Below, piece by piece: positions 1-7,989 of a stretch of DNA of 64,000 bases. The position numbers and the translations under genes were made by a program. Location of the stretch: positions 1 through 64,000 of the forward strand of contig JAGBCB010000019.1 in NCBI GenBank assembly GCA_017938145.1, read 5' to 3'. Each line of letters begins with the position of its first letter. Position 1 is the first letter of the stretch. The DNA comes from Lachnospiraceae bacterium (GTDB taxonomy: Bacteria > Bacillota > Clostridia > Lachnospirales > Lachnospiraceae). The notes under the pieces were generated by a model that saw only the letters and a program-made list of their open reading frames with translations, was not told the DNA's origin and searched no databases.

Positions 1-46
1 ATAATCTTTAAATGTGAGCATGTCTTATTATATCACATAATAAGGC

Positions 47-86
47 AAAAGTGGAGAATGGCTGGTAACCTTCTCCACTTTTTTTC
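47..86 (+). terminator. Intrinsic terminator of a gene left of the window
   Basis: A 12-bp perfect stem (AAAAGTGGAGAA at 47-58, TTCTCCACTTTT at 71-82) is followed by a T run. It would end a plus-strand transcript that enters from outside the window. Confidence 0.75.
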
Positions 87-90
87 TTGA

Positions 91-143
91 AAAGAGGGTA
101 TCCCTCAAGTCAATTCATGACTTTTGGGACACCCTCTTTTTTT
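91..143 (+). terminator. Second hairpin terminator
   Basis: Inverted repeat AAAGAGGGT(a)CCC at 91-104 with GGG(a)CACCCTCTTT at 126-139, then TTT. It sits just behind the first terminator and may act in both directions, since the minus strand also ends in T-rich sequence. Confidence 0.6.
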
Positions 144-146
144 GCG

Positions 147-175
147 CAAAAAAGGCAGGGATTTTAACCCTGCCT
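147..175 (-). terminator. Terminator of the fkbM-family gene
   Basis: Stem AGGCAGGG (153-160) with CCCTGCCT (168-175), followed on the minus strand by TTTTTTG. It begins 8 bp after the stop codon of the minus-strand methyltransferase gene. Confidence 0.8.
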
Positions 176-182
176 ATGTTTA

Positions 183-1082
183 TTATGTTTCCGGCGGAAT
201 AGCATATAAGACGGTTTCATTAATGGAAAAAGAATGATGTCTTGCATACAGCTTATATTCCGGAACAAGAGTGTGTATCCAATTAGGAATTTCTATATAG
301 TCTTTTGTCTTATGATACAAGCAGATGGCAAGCTTCGGTTTGTTGCGGAGAATGGTCTGCTTTGCTCCCTTCAGCGCTTCCAGTTCGGAGCCTTCCACAT
401 CCATTTTTATGAAGGTTGCGTCCTTACATTCGGGTACATCGTCAATAGCCCGTACAGGTACGGAAACGGTATTTGCGGCACCTGCAGATATAGAGGAGCC
501 TTTACCGGCTTCTGCATTAAACTGCAGGGTGGTGGATTCTTTGTACACGCCGGCACAGATGGCAGTAATATTTTTTCCTGCCCCTCGTTTCACCAGTTTT
601 TTATGGAATTCTTCCACCGGTTCAAAACAGACAATGCTTTGGTAGTTTCCTCCGGTTGCCTTAATAAAATCTTTCATAGTGTCGCCGTCAAAGGCTCCAC
701 AGTCAATAAAGACTTCCTTATCGGTCAGCGGAACAATATCTTTTACAAAGTACTGGTCATGCTTGGAAAATAAAGGAACATCCTTCGGGTTATGGGACAT
801 TCTGTATTTGATAACGGAAAAGTAAACTTCTCTGGAAAAATCATCGGCAAAAAGGGAAGCAATTTCTGCCGTTTTCTTTTGGTGCTCTGCAAAATACTTT
901 TGAGCATACAGCATACTTTTGGTTGGATTTTTACGGTCCTGGGCGTAAATAATTTTTGTAAAACAGTCGTTGACTCCCATGGCTTTTAAAACGTTAATAA
1001 AACCATCGCCGATAACAGTTCCGCGAATGTGGTTTTGAGTAAACAGACGGAGCTTTTTTATAGTTGAAGTAATGGTGCTCAC
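183..1082 (-). CDS. FkbM family SAM-dependent methyltransferase
   Basis: Predicted S-adenosylmethionine-dependent methyltransferase of the FkbM family, whose members usually methylate hydroxyl groups of sugars or related small molecules. The FkbM core occupies roughly residues 120-270: FIDCGAFDGDT (about 125-135) is the SAM-binding loop, FEPVEEF ends the next strand, and IKMDVEGSELEALKG is the family signature further on. The length of 299 aa includes about 110 residues of alpha-helical N-terminus. The gene is divergent from the Pel-type operon and separated from it by 233 bp, with its own terminator. It may modify that polysaccharide, but nothing in the sequence proves the substrate. Family call is firm, role is inference. 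Confidence 0.85.
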   Translation of the reverse strand: MSTITSTIKKLRLFTQNHIRGTVIGDGFINVLKAMGVNDCFTKIIYAQDRKNPTKSMLYAQKYFAEHQKKTAEIASLFADDFSREVYFSVIKYRMSHNPKDVPLFSKHDQYFVKDIVPLTDKEVFIDCGAFDGDTMKDFIKATGGNYQSIVCFEPVEEFHKKLVKRGAGKNITAICAGVYKESTTLQFNAEAGKGSSISAGAANTVSVPVRAIDDVPECKDATFIKMDVEGSELEALKGAKQTILRNKPKLAICLYHKTKDYIEIPNWIHTLVPEYKLYARHHSFSINETVLYAIPPET

Positions 1083-1254
1083 GGTTGGACTCCTTAAACT
1101 TGCAATTTTATTTTGAATGACAGAATGCGGTCATCAAGGAAGAGTTTACCACAGATAGGTGAAAAAATCAAAATATGAATGCTTTTTTGGTAAAAGTGAC
1201 TAAAAAACGTGTTTTTATGAACAAAACCTTTACGCTTTACCATAAAAAAGTGCT

Positions 1255-1282
1255 TTGGAAAATGAGCAAACTATGCTATAAT
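1255..1282 (+). promoter_or_regulatory. Candidate promoter of the pqqD-pel operon
   Basis: TTGGAA at 1255-1260, a 16-bp spacer and TATAAT at 1277-1282 lie 34 bp before the pqqD start. An imperfect inverted repeat GGTAAAAG (1189-1196) / CTTTACC (1235-1241) lies just upstream and could be an operator. I found no recognisable cyclic-di-GMP riboswitch in the 1083-1315 gap. Confidence 0.5.
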
Positions 1283-1315
1283 ATAATTGCATATTATACA
1301 CAATAGGGGAAAACT

Positions 1316-1603
1316 ATGCCAAAGACAAATTGTTTACAATCAAAATATCAACTAAGATATGCTGCAGGTCGGTATTGGTTATTAAATATGGCACAGAAGG
1401 GAGTGCCATATCATGCACCTATAGCACTTAATTCTGTTGGGGCAGAAATCTGGACAAGACTGGCTGACAACATGGAAATATCACAGATTGCAAAAGATTT
1501 ATCTGCATGGTATAACATCTCAGAAGATGAGGCGCTGGATGATGTCCGGGAGTTTTTGGCACAGTTAGAAAAACAAGGCATAGTAATCGGAGAAAAGAAT
1601 TAA
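1316..1603 (+). CDS. PqqD-like peptide-binding protein, first gene of the Pel operon
   Basis: 95-aa protein with the PqqD fold pattern: a basic aromatic start (YQLRYAAGRYWLL), the LNSVGAEIW segment near residues 41-49, and a C-terminal helix DVREFLAQLEKQGIV. PqqD proteins bind leader peptides of ribosomally made modified peptides and present them to enzymes. ATG at 1316 has AGGGG 7 bases upstream. The stop codon overlaps the next start (TAATG), so it is translationally coupled to the pelD-like gene. PqqD is not part of characterised Pel loci as I know them. The peptides with a shared leader 20 kb downstream are obvious candidate clients, but that is inference. Confidence 0.85.
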   Translation: MPKTNCLQSKYQLRYAAGRYWLLNMAQKGVPYHAPIALNSVGAEIWTRLADNMEISQIAKDLSAWYNISEDEALDDVREFLAQLEKQGIVIGEKN

Positions 1604-3795
1604 TGAATATACTGTTAGTTGGTGGCGCAGGAAGCCTGATTAATAATTTAATAATAAAATTAAATAAAGAGGGACATCGTGTTTATCTCCTGACAGGTAG
1701 TAAAACCAGACAAGGAGCCTATCAAAAGGTATTTGAGCGATACAATTTTTGTTATGACAGTCCGTGCTTGAATGAGGTTTTTGAAAGTGTCAGTCCGGAA
1801 CTGGTTATTTATATGGGTGCTTTTGATACAAATTTTGTTTGGACAGAAAAAACGGAGGAAAAAGAAGCTACCCGTTATGTCGGTAGTATGGCAAACTTAT
1901 TGATGGCTTATGCACGAAGAGGCCATAGTTCATTTGTTTATCTGTCATCCCATGAGGTGTTTTCCGGGGAATATTATAAAAACATTGAAGAAAATGAGCC
2001 ACTGACTCCGGAAGGGCATCGAAGTATGGCACTGGCTCTGGCGGAAAACATGTGCAACCATTACAGAAACTATATGGAAAAAGATGTGACCATTCTTAGG
2101 TTGGATCATTTGTACAGTATTCCGAAGAGAAAGAAGAATATTGATAATATTTGTGCGGCACTTTGTCTGGAAGCAATTCAGAAACGTTCCATGACAATTA
2201 CAGAAGGCAATATTTTTTCTATGATTTATGAATCGGATGCGGTGGAATTTATTTATAGATTGATTTCGTCGAAGCAGAGGAATAGTCCGGTTTACAATAT
2301 TTCTTCTTCTGTAGCTATTTCTGAACTGGATTTGGCCAAGCGTATTTCTTCAGCTGTAATTAAAGACAGTGAAGAAATAGCAATAGAAGTGCGTCCGCTA
2401 CATGGATATCGCAGGGTTTTATCAAACCGTTTATATGAAAGTGAATTCGGAAATCCGTATTGCTGTGATATAAACGTCATTATAGAAAAAATAGTTGACC
2501 GTATAAAAAAGAAGAGCGGTTCTTTCTTTAGGGATGAAAAAGAAGGAAAACCGTTATGGAAGCGGATGATTGAAAAATTAGGTTGGTTTTTTAAATCAGC
2601 AATTCCCTACATAGAAAACATTTTATGTTTTCTGCTTGCACATTTCCTGGACGGATATTTTGTGGCAGGAAATTTAGATATGCGGGTAGATTTTTTCCTG
2701 ATTTATGTACTGTTGTTTGCTATATTTTACGGACAGCAGCAGGCGTTATTTTCTGCAGTGTTATCCATTGTCAGCTATGGTATGTCCTGCATCTCTACAG
2801 AAAACGGCTTTGAACTGGTGGTTCATTCCGATACCTATGTCTGGATTGCCCAATTGTTTGTGTTTAGTCTTGTAGTCGGTGCCATGCGGGATAAGCTGTC
2901 AGATATACAAAAAGAAAATGAAGAAGAAAAGGACTATCTGTCCGAACAGTTAACGGATATTCAGGATATTCATACCAGTAATGTACGCGTTAAGGATGCA
3001 CTGGAAACACAGATTGTAAATCAGAGTGACAGTGTAGGAAAAATATACAGCATTACGTCTGCCTTGGATCAGTATAGCTCGGAAGAAGTATTGTTCTATG
3101 CTGCTGAGATTTTAGCAAAACTGATGAAAACAAAAGAAGTAGCCATTTATACGGTTTCCAATGCGGATTATGCACGACTGTTTTCCTATACTTCGCAGCA
3201 GGGTAAAATGATGGGTAACTCTATCAAGTACTCTGAAATGGGAGAACTGTACGACTGCATAAAAGAGGGAAAAGTATATATCAACCGTCAGATGGACGAA
3301 CGTTATCCGCTGATGGCAAATGCCATTTTTGAAAATGACAAAATGGAAATGATTCTTTTTGTCTGGGGATTATCCTGGGATCAGATGACTTTGGGACAGG
3401 CAAACCAGCTGTCCATTATCAGCTCGCTGATTCAAAACGCAGTTCTTCGTGCGGACCGCTATATGGAAGCATTGGAAGAAAAGCGTTATGTAGAAGGTTC
3501 GGGCATGTTGGTGTCGGATGCATTTATTACATTAACCAAGGCGCATATGTCCGCCAGCGATAAAGGCCTTACAGAGTGTACGCTGCTTAAAGTGGTTACC
3601 TACACGGAAGACAGAATGGCAGATGGAAAGCTGCTGGCTTCAAAACTCCGACTGAGCGACTATGTAGGAATTATGCCGGACGGATATTTGTATGTGCTGC
3701 TTTCTAATACCAATAGGGAAGATGCAGAACATGTAATACGGCGTTTCGCAGAGCTTGGATACGAAACTGAAGTGCAGGAGGAAAAATTAGCATGA
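1603..3795 (+). CDS. pelD: PelD-like cyclic-di-GMP receptor fused to a degenerate SDR/epimerase domain
   Basis: 730-aa fusion. Residues 1-300 are an NAD-dependent epimerase-type Rossmann domain (LLVGGAGSLI at 4-13, YLSSHEVF at 113-120), but the catalytic Tyr-x3-Lys is missing: the region PEGHRSMALA (136-145) has neither residue. Residues about 325-430 hold four hydrophobic segments, 430-480 look coiled, about 490-625 match a GAF domain, and 640-725 a degenerate GGDEF domain. There the I-site RLSD (683-686) is kept while GGDEF is replaced by PDGYL (692-696). This is the layout of PelD, the inner-membrane cyclic-di-GMP receptor that activates Pel synthesis, plus an extra N-terminal domain. It overlaps pelE by 4 bp. 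PelD identity is strong; the role of the SDR part is unknown. Confidence 0.85.
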   Translation: MNILLVGGAGSLINNLIIKLNKEGHRVYLLTGSKTRQGAYQKVFERYNFCYDSPCLNEVFESVSPELVIYMGAFDTNFVWTEKTEEKEATRYVGSMANLLMAYARRGHSSFVYLSSHEVFSGEYYKNIEENEPLTPEGHRSMALALAENMCNHYRNYMEKDVTILRLDHLYSIPKRKKNIDNICAALCLEAIQKRSMTITEGNIFSMIYESDAVEFIYRLISSKQRNSPVYNISSSVAISELDLAKRISSAVIKDSEEIAIEVRPLHGYRRVLSNRLYESEFGNPYCCDINVIIEKIVDRIKKKSGSFFRDEKEGKPLWKRMIEKLGWFFKSAIPYIENILCFLLAHFLDGYFVAGNLDMRVDFFLIYVLLFAIFYGQQQALFSAVLSIVSYGMSCISTENGFELVVHSDTYVWIAQLFVFSLVVGAMRDKLSDIQKENEEEKDYLSEQLTDIQDIHTSNVRVKDALETQIVNQSDSVGKIYSITSALDQYSSEEVLFYAAEILAKLMKTKEVAIYTVSNADYARLFSYTSQQGKMMGNSIKYSEMGELYDCIKEGKVYINRQMDERYPLMANAIFENDKMEMILFVWGLSWDQMTLGQANQLSIISSLIQNAVLRADRYMEALEEKRYVEGSGMLVSDAFITLTKAHMSASDKGLTECTLLKVVTYTEDRMADGKLLASKLRLSDYVGIMPDGYLYVLLSNTNREDAEHVIRRFAELGYETEVQEEKLA

Positions 3796-4706
3796 CGATA
3801 TCATTAATTATCCTTCTGGTGGTATTGGGCATTAATTTCATATGTGTTCTTGGATACTGGCTGTGGAATCTTCCGTCACCTAAGCGGTCAGACAAGAAAT
3901 CGGTATGGATTTGCGGTATAATCATGCTTCTTTGCCCTGTTATCGGAATTTGTTTTTTTAGTATAGCTCATTTGTGGTATCGCGCATTTTTCTTTGAACC
4001 GGTAGATTTGGATGGTGTCATTTTCAGTAAGGAGCGTGTAAGAACTTATATACGTGCCGATGAAGAAAATGAAAGAAATATGGTTCCTTTGGAAGAAGCC
4101 ATTGAAATTGAAGACACCGAAAACTTAAGAAATCTGATGATGAATATAGTAAAAGGCGATATCACTCATTCCTTAGCCAGTATTGCATTGGCATTAAACA
4201 GTGAGGATACAGAAACTGCCCATTATGCGGCGTCCGTATTGCAGGATGCGATTAATGATTTTCGAAATAATGTGCACAGAGAGCATAAAAAAATCAAAGA
4301 AAGACGACCGGATATGGCAGTCAGTGCCGCAAGGTTAATCGACAGTTTAGATCAGGTACTGGTGCAGCATGTTCTTACGGATGTCGAGCAAAAGGATTAT
4401 GTGGCAATTCTTGACGATGTATGCGAAGAGCTTTACGAAGTGGAAACGGAGCGTATGACCAGCAGTCAGTTTGAAGCTGTAACTTTACGCCTTTTAGAAA
4501 TTAAAGATTATGAAAAGTGCCAAAAGTGGTGTGAAAGAGCGGTATACCGCTTCCCGAATACTTTGGCAACTTATACCTGCCAGTTGAAGTATTTTTTCAG
4601 CAGCGGGCAGAAAGAACGCTTTTTTGAAGTTCTGGAGGAATTAAAGAAGTCCTCCATTGTTATTGACAGTGAAACGTTGGAATTGATTCGTGCATTCCGG
4701 CAATAA
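3792..4706 (+). CDS. pelE: PelE-like membrane protein with TPR-type helices
   Basis: 304 aa. Two N-terminal transmembrane segments (residues about 3-24 and 38-62) are followed by a helical cytosolic domain with TPR-like pairs, for instance EDTETAHYAASVLQDAIND and KDYEKCQKWCERAVYRFPN. PelE in characterised loci is a two-TM plus TPR protein that works next to PelD in the synthase complex. The gene overlaps the pelD end by ATGA and is followed after 12 bp by the DUF2194 gene. Assignment rests on topology and position between PelD and PelF rather than on a catalytic motif. Confidence 0.8.
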   Translation: MTISLIILLVVLGINFICVLGYWLWNLPSPKRSDKKSVWICGIIMLLCPVIGICFFSIAHLWYRAFFFEPVDLDGVIFSKERVRTYIRADEENERNMVPLEEAIEIEDTENLRNLMMNIVKGDITHSLASIALALNSEDTETAHYAASVLQDAINDFRNNVHREHKKIKERRPDMAVSAARLIDSLDQVLVQHVLTDVEQKDYVAILDDVCEELYEVETERMTSSQFEAVTLRLLEIKDYEKCQKWCERAVYRFPNTLATYTCQLKYFFSSGQKERFFEVLEELKKSSIVIDSETLELIRAFRQ

Positions 4707-4718
4707 AGGAGACATAGG

Positions 4719-6521
4719 ATGATTTCCCGCAGAAATTACTTTCGGATACTTATACTGATATTTGTACTGGGCACCATATTTATATTTACTATGTATGCCA
4801 GGGAAAAGGGCAGCATTTATGATGTAAATATGTTTGTGGTGGAAGAAGATTTGCTTCCCTCCGGAGAAAACCGCTGGGTTGTTTCCGGAGAAGAAGAGAA
4901 GGTTTTGTTCTTCGGCGGACAAAACAAGGCAATGCAAAATACAATTGAACAGTGGTGTACTTATACAAAGCGGGAATTTATTCAAAAAGATACGTTGCAG
5001 GAGTATTCCGTGGAGCAGGACGGCATTCCGGCATTTATTTTACTGGATGCCAAGCACTTGGATCTCGGAAAAAACGGAGCGGAACTGCTTCCGCTAACAG
5101 AACCGGGGGTTCCGGTAATTTTCTGCTCGTTGCCTGAAACCGAAACAATATTATATTCCCCGAACCTTAGGGAAATTCTTGGCATAAAGGAAGTAAAAGA
5201 CGGGGTAACACAAATAAAAGGAGTACGGTTGTTTGATGGCTTCTTCCTGGGAGGTGCCGCAGACTATGAGGCCTCAGATGAAGAAGAGGCCAAAGAACGC
5301 CAGGACTTTACCTTGACGGTTCCTTGGTTTTTGACTGCAAGCAAAACTAAGGTGTATATGGTTGGTATTAAGGACAAGTCAGAGGCTAAGGAAGAGGAAT
5401 TTCCGTGCTTGCTTTGGCGCAACAGTTATAAAAATACAAAGGTATTTGCTGTGTGCGGAGATTATATGGATTCTCTTGCAGGCCTTGGTATTTTGAATGC
5501 TTTTGTATATGAGGTAAGACCTTACGATATTTATCCGGTTGTAAATGCGCAAAATGTCATTATAAACAATTTCCCGAATTTATCTTCCGAAAACGAAGGG
5601 ACACTTCAGGAAATTTATAGCAGAGAACCGGAGATGGTATATCAAGGCATTATGTGGCCGAGTTTATCCGCTATGGCAAAAACCAGTGGTATCCGTATGA
5701 CTTGTCTGCTTAAGCCGCAGTATGACTATACGGATGCAAACTTTCCTAAAAAGGATGAGGTTCCGTTCTATTTGCAGCAATTCCGTGGAGTGTTTGCGGA
5801 AGCAGGCCGGTCGCTGACCCATAGCCGTGAAACCGGATTTGGAGAAATGCTGGAGCAGGATAATATCTTTTTTGACTCCATGAACAGCCGTTATCGTTAT
5901 CAGGTTGTTTATGCAGAAAACAACGATTTGGAAAAAGTAAAGCAGGAGACAAAAGAAGAAGGCAGTCTTTCCAAATTGGCGACGGTCAGCAGCACATATG
6001 AGGCGGAAGAACCGCTGCTTTCCTATTTGACCGATAAGGTAACGCTGCAAAGGATAACCGGTGATGCAAAAGAGCATACCTTTAAAGATAATTTTGATTT
6101 ACGGGGAGTCCAGACAGCACTGTTGTATTCCAATGTGCTGATGGATTTACATGATGCGTCCTGGCCACAGGAAGAAGAACATCAGTGGCAGCTTTTGTAT
6201 GATAAAATGTCCAGTAATATTTACAGCTATTGGAGAAACAATCAATTGGAAAAGACCACGTTATCGGAAAGTGATTATCGTGCCAGAGTATTTTTAAATT
6301 TAGGATATTCTCATGAACGTACCGGTAATAAGATAGTTCTCTTTGCGGAAAATGCTTCGGAAGAAGCCTGGTTTATTCTTCGTACCCATGACGAAAAAAT
6401 AACGGCACTGACCGGTGGTGCTTATAAGCAGCTGGAAAAGAACGTTTATTTAATTACAGCTCGAAAAAATGTAGTAGAAATTACTTTAGAACCGTTAAGC
6501 CTGAAGGAGTTGGAAGAATGA
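4719..6521 (+). CDS. DUF2194-type extracytoplasmic protein of the Pel operon
   Basis: 600 aa with one N-terminal membrane anchor (residues 8-27, after RRN). The rest is predicted outside the membrane. It matches what I know of DUF2194 proteins, which sit between PelE and PelF in Firmicutes. Its place corresponds to PelA, the Pel deacetylase/hydrolase, but I cannot point to a zinc-binding NodB triad. A functional replacement of PelA is inference. ATG at 4719 has AAAGGAG upstream. The stop codon overlaps the pelF start by 4 bp. Confidence 0.65.
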   Translation: MISRRNYFRILILIFVLGTIFIFTMYAREKGSIYDVNMFVVEEDLLPSGENRWVVSGEEEKVLFFGGQNKAMQNTIEQWCTYTKREFIQKDTLQEYSVEQDGIPAFILLDAKHLDLGKNGAELLPLTEPGVPVIFCSLPETETILYSPNLREILGIKEVKDGVTQIKGVRLFDGFFLGGAADYEASDEEEAKERQDFTLTVPWFLTASKTKVYMVGIKDKSEAKEEEFPCLLWRNSYKNTKVFAVCGDYMDSLAGLGILNAFVYEVRPYDIYPVVNAQNVIINNFPNLSSENEGTLQEIYSREPEMVYQGIMWPSLSAMAKTSGIRMTCLLKPQYDYTDANFPKKDEVPFYLQQFRGVFAEAGRSLTHSRETGFGEMLEQDNIFFDSMNSRYRYQVVYAENNDLEKVKQETKEEGSLSKLATVSSTYEAEEPLLSYLTDKVTLQRITGDAKEHTFKDNFDLRGVQTALLYSNVLMDLHDASWPQEEEHQWQLLYDKMSSNIYSYWRNNQLEKTTLSESDYRARVFLNLGYSHERTGNKIVLFAENASEEAWFILRTHDEKITALTGGAYKQLEKNVYLITARKNVVEITLEPLSLKELEE

Positions 6522-7987
6522 AGATTTGTTTAGTGGCGGAGGGATGCTACCCTTATGTGGTGGGTGGTGTATCCGGGTGGATCCAAAGCATGATTAAATC
6601 CTTTCCTAACGTAGAATTTATTATACTGGCAATCGTGGCAAACCGCTCCCAACGGGGAAAGTTTGTGTATGATCTTCCGGATAATGTTACAGAGGTATAT
6701 GAGGCTTATCTGGATGATTTTGACTGGGAGCGGAAGCAACGGAGAGAAAAGGGAAAAATACAATTAAACGAAAAGCAGCATAAGGCACTTCGTAGTATTA
6801 TTTTAAATCAGGAAATTGATTGGGATACGTTATTTGACATGTTTCAGAGCGAAAAAATGTCTATTGACGATTTGCTGATGGGTCCGGACTTCTTTAACAT
6901 TGTCAGAGAATCTTATAATGCGAAATATTCACAGATGGTATTTTCCGATTTTTTATGGACAGTCCGTTCTATTTATCTGCCGTTATTTTTGATATTGCAA
7001 ACCAAGATTCCGAAGGCCGATATTTACCATTGTGTTGCTACCGGTTATGCGGGTGTATTGGGCAGCATGGCTAAAAAATATTACGGATGCGGACTGATGA
7101 TTTCCGAACACGGAATTTATACCAGAGAAAGAGAAGAAGAGCTGTTAAAGGCTACCTGGGTTGGCGGTGTATATAAAAATATCTGGATTGAGCAGTTCAG
7201 GAAAATGTCTAAGCTGGCTTATGACCGTGCAGACGTGGTTACCTGTTTATTTGGTCATGCCAAGGAACTGCAAATAGGGCTCGGATGTCCGGAAGATAAA
7301 ATACGTATTACTCCAAACGGTATTGATGCAGGTCGTCTGGATGATTTACCGCAGAAACTTCCGTCGGATGAATTTATCAATATTGGTGCAATACTCAGAG
7401 TTACCCCAATTAAGGATGTAAAAACCATGATTCGTGCCTTTGGCTTTGCAAAGCAGAAGGTGGATAAGATACGGTTATGGATTATGGGACCCTGCGACGA
7501 AGATAAAGAATATGCGCAGGAGTGTCTGGACTTAGTAGAGCAGATGGGAATCTCCGGAATATTTTTTACCGGCAGGGTAGACATCAGGGAGTATCTCGGA
7601 AGAATGGACTTTACAATACTTACCAGTATCAGTGAGGGTCAGCCTCTGACTATTTTGGAAAGCTATGCCGCACATAAGCCGGTCATTGCTACCGATGTGG
7701 GAAACTGCAGAGGTCTGATTTACGGTGAAGAGGATGACTGCGGAACAGCAGGAATTTTAACCCATATTATGAATGTTACGGAAATATCCAATGCGATTGT
7801 AGAACTTGCTACTTCACCTTCCAAACGTCAGGAAATGGGTGAATGCGGATATAACCGGGTAATGAAAGGGTATCAGATTCATCAGATGAAGCAAACCTAT
7901 CTGGAACTTTATCAGAAAGTGGGAGCACAATATAATTGTACTTGGCCGGAGGAGCCGTTTGATATACGAAAGCATAGGGAGAAATAA
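6518..7987 (+). CDS. pelF: PelF, GT4 glycosyltransferase of Pel synthesis
   Basis: 489 aa, the usual PelF length. It opens with the PelF hallmark KICLVAEGCYPYVVGGVSGW (residues 2-21), the donor/acceptor loop of this GT4 branch. Later segments are ISEHGIYTREREEEL, TPNGID, LTSISEGQPLTILES (the E-x7-E nucleotide-sugar region) and KPVIATDVGNCRGLI. PelF polymerises UDP-sugar-derived residues in the cytosol for export by the PelDEG complex. It overlaps the previous gene by 4 bp and is followed by pelG after 2 bp. Confidence 0.93.
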   Translation: MKICLVAEGCYPYVVGGVSGWIQSMIKSFPNVEFIILAIVANRSQRGKFVYDLPDNVTEVYEAYLDDFDWERKQRREKGKIQLNEKQHKALRSIILNQEIDWDTLFDMFQSEKMSIDDLLMGPDFFNIVRESYNAKYSQMVFSDFLWTVRSIYLPLFLILQTKIPKADIYHCVATGYAGVLGSMAKKYYGCGLMISEHGIYTREREEELLKATWVGGVYKNIWIEQFRKMSKLAYDRADVVTCLFGHAKELQIGLGCPEDKIRITPNGIDAGRLDDLPQKLPSDEFINIGAILRVTPIKDVKTMIRAFGFAKQKVDKIRLWIMGPCDEDKEYAQECLDLVEQMGISGIFFTGRVDIREYLGRMDFTILTSISEGQPLTILESYAAHKPVIATDVGNCRGLIYGEEDDCGTAGILTHIMNVTEISNAIVELATSPSKRQEMGECGYNRVMKGYQIHQMKQTYLELYQKVGAQYNCTWPEEPFDIRKHREK

Positions 7988-7989
7988 GC

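Noticed and set aside
234-773. Long plus-strand reading frame opposite the fkbM-family gene
   Set aside because: It lies entirely antisense to a gene with clear methyltransferase motifs and has no ribosome site or family resemblance.
1083-1315. Cyclic-di-GMP riboswitch in front of the Pel operon
   Set aside because: I looked for the conserved GEMM-type core and did not find it; control is more likely through PelD.
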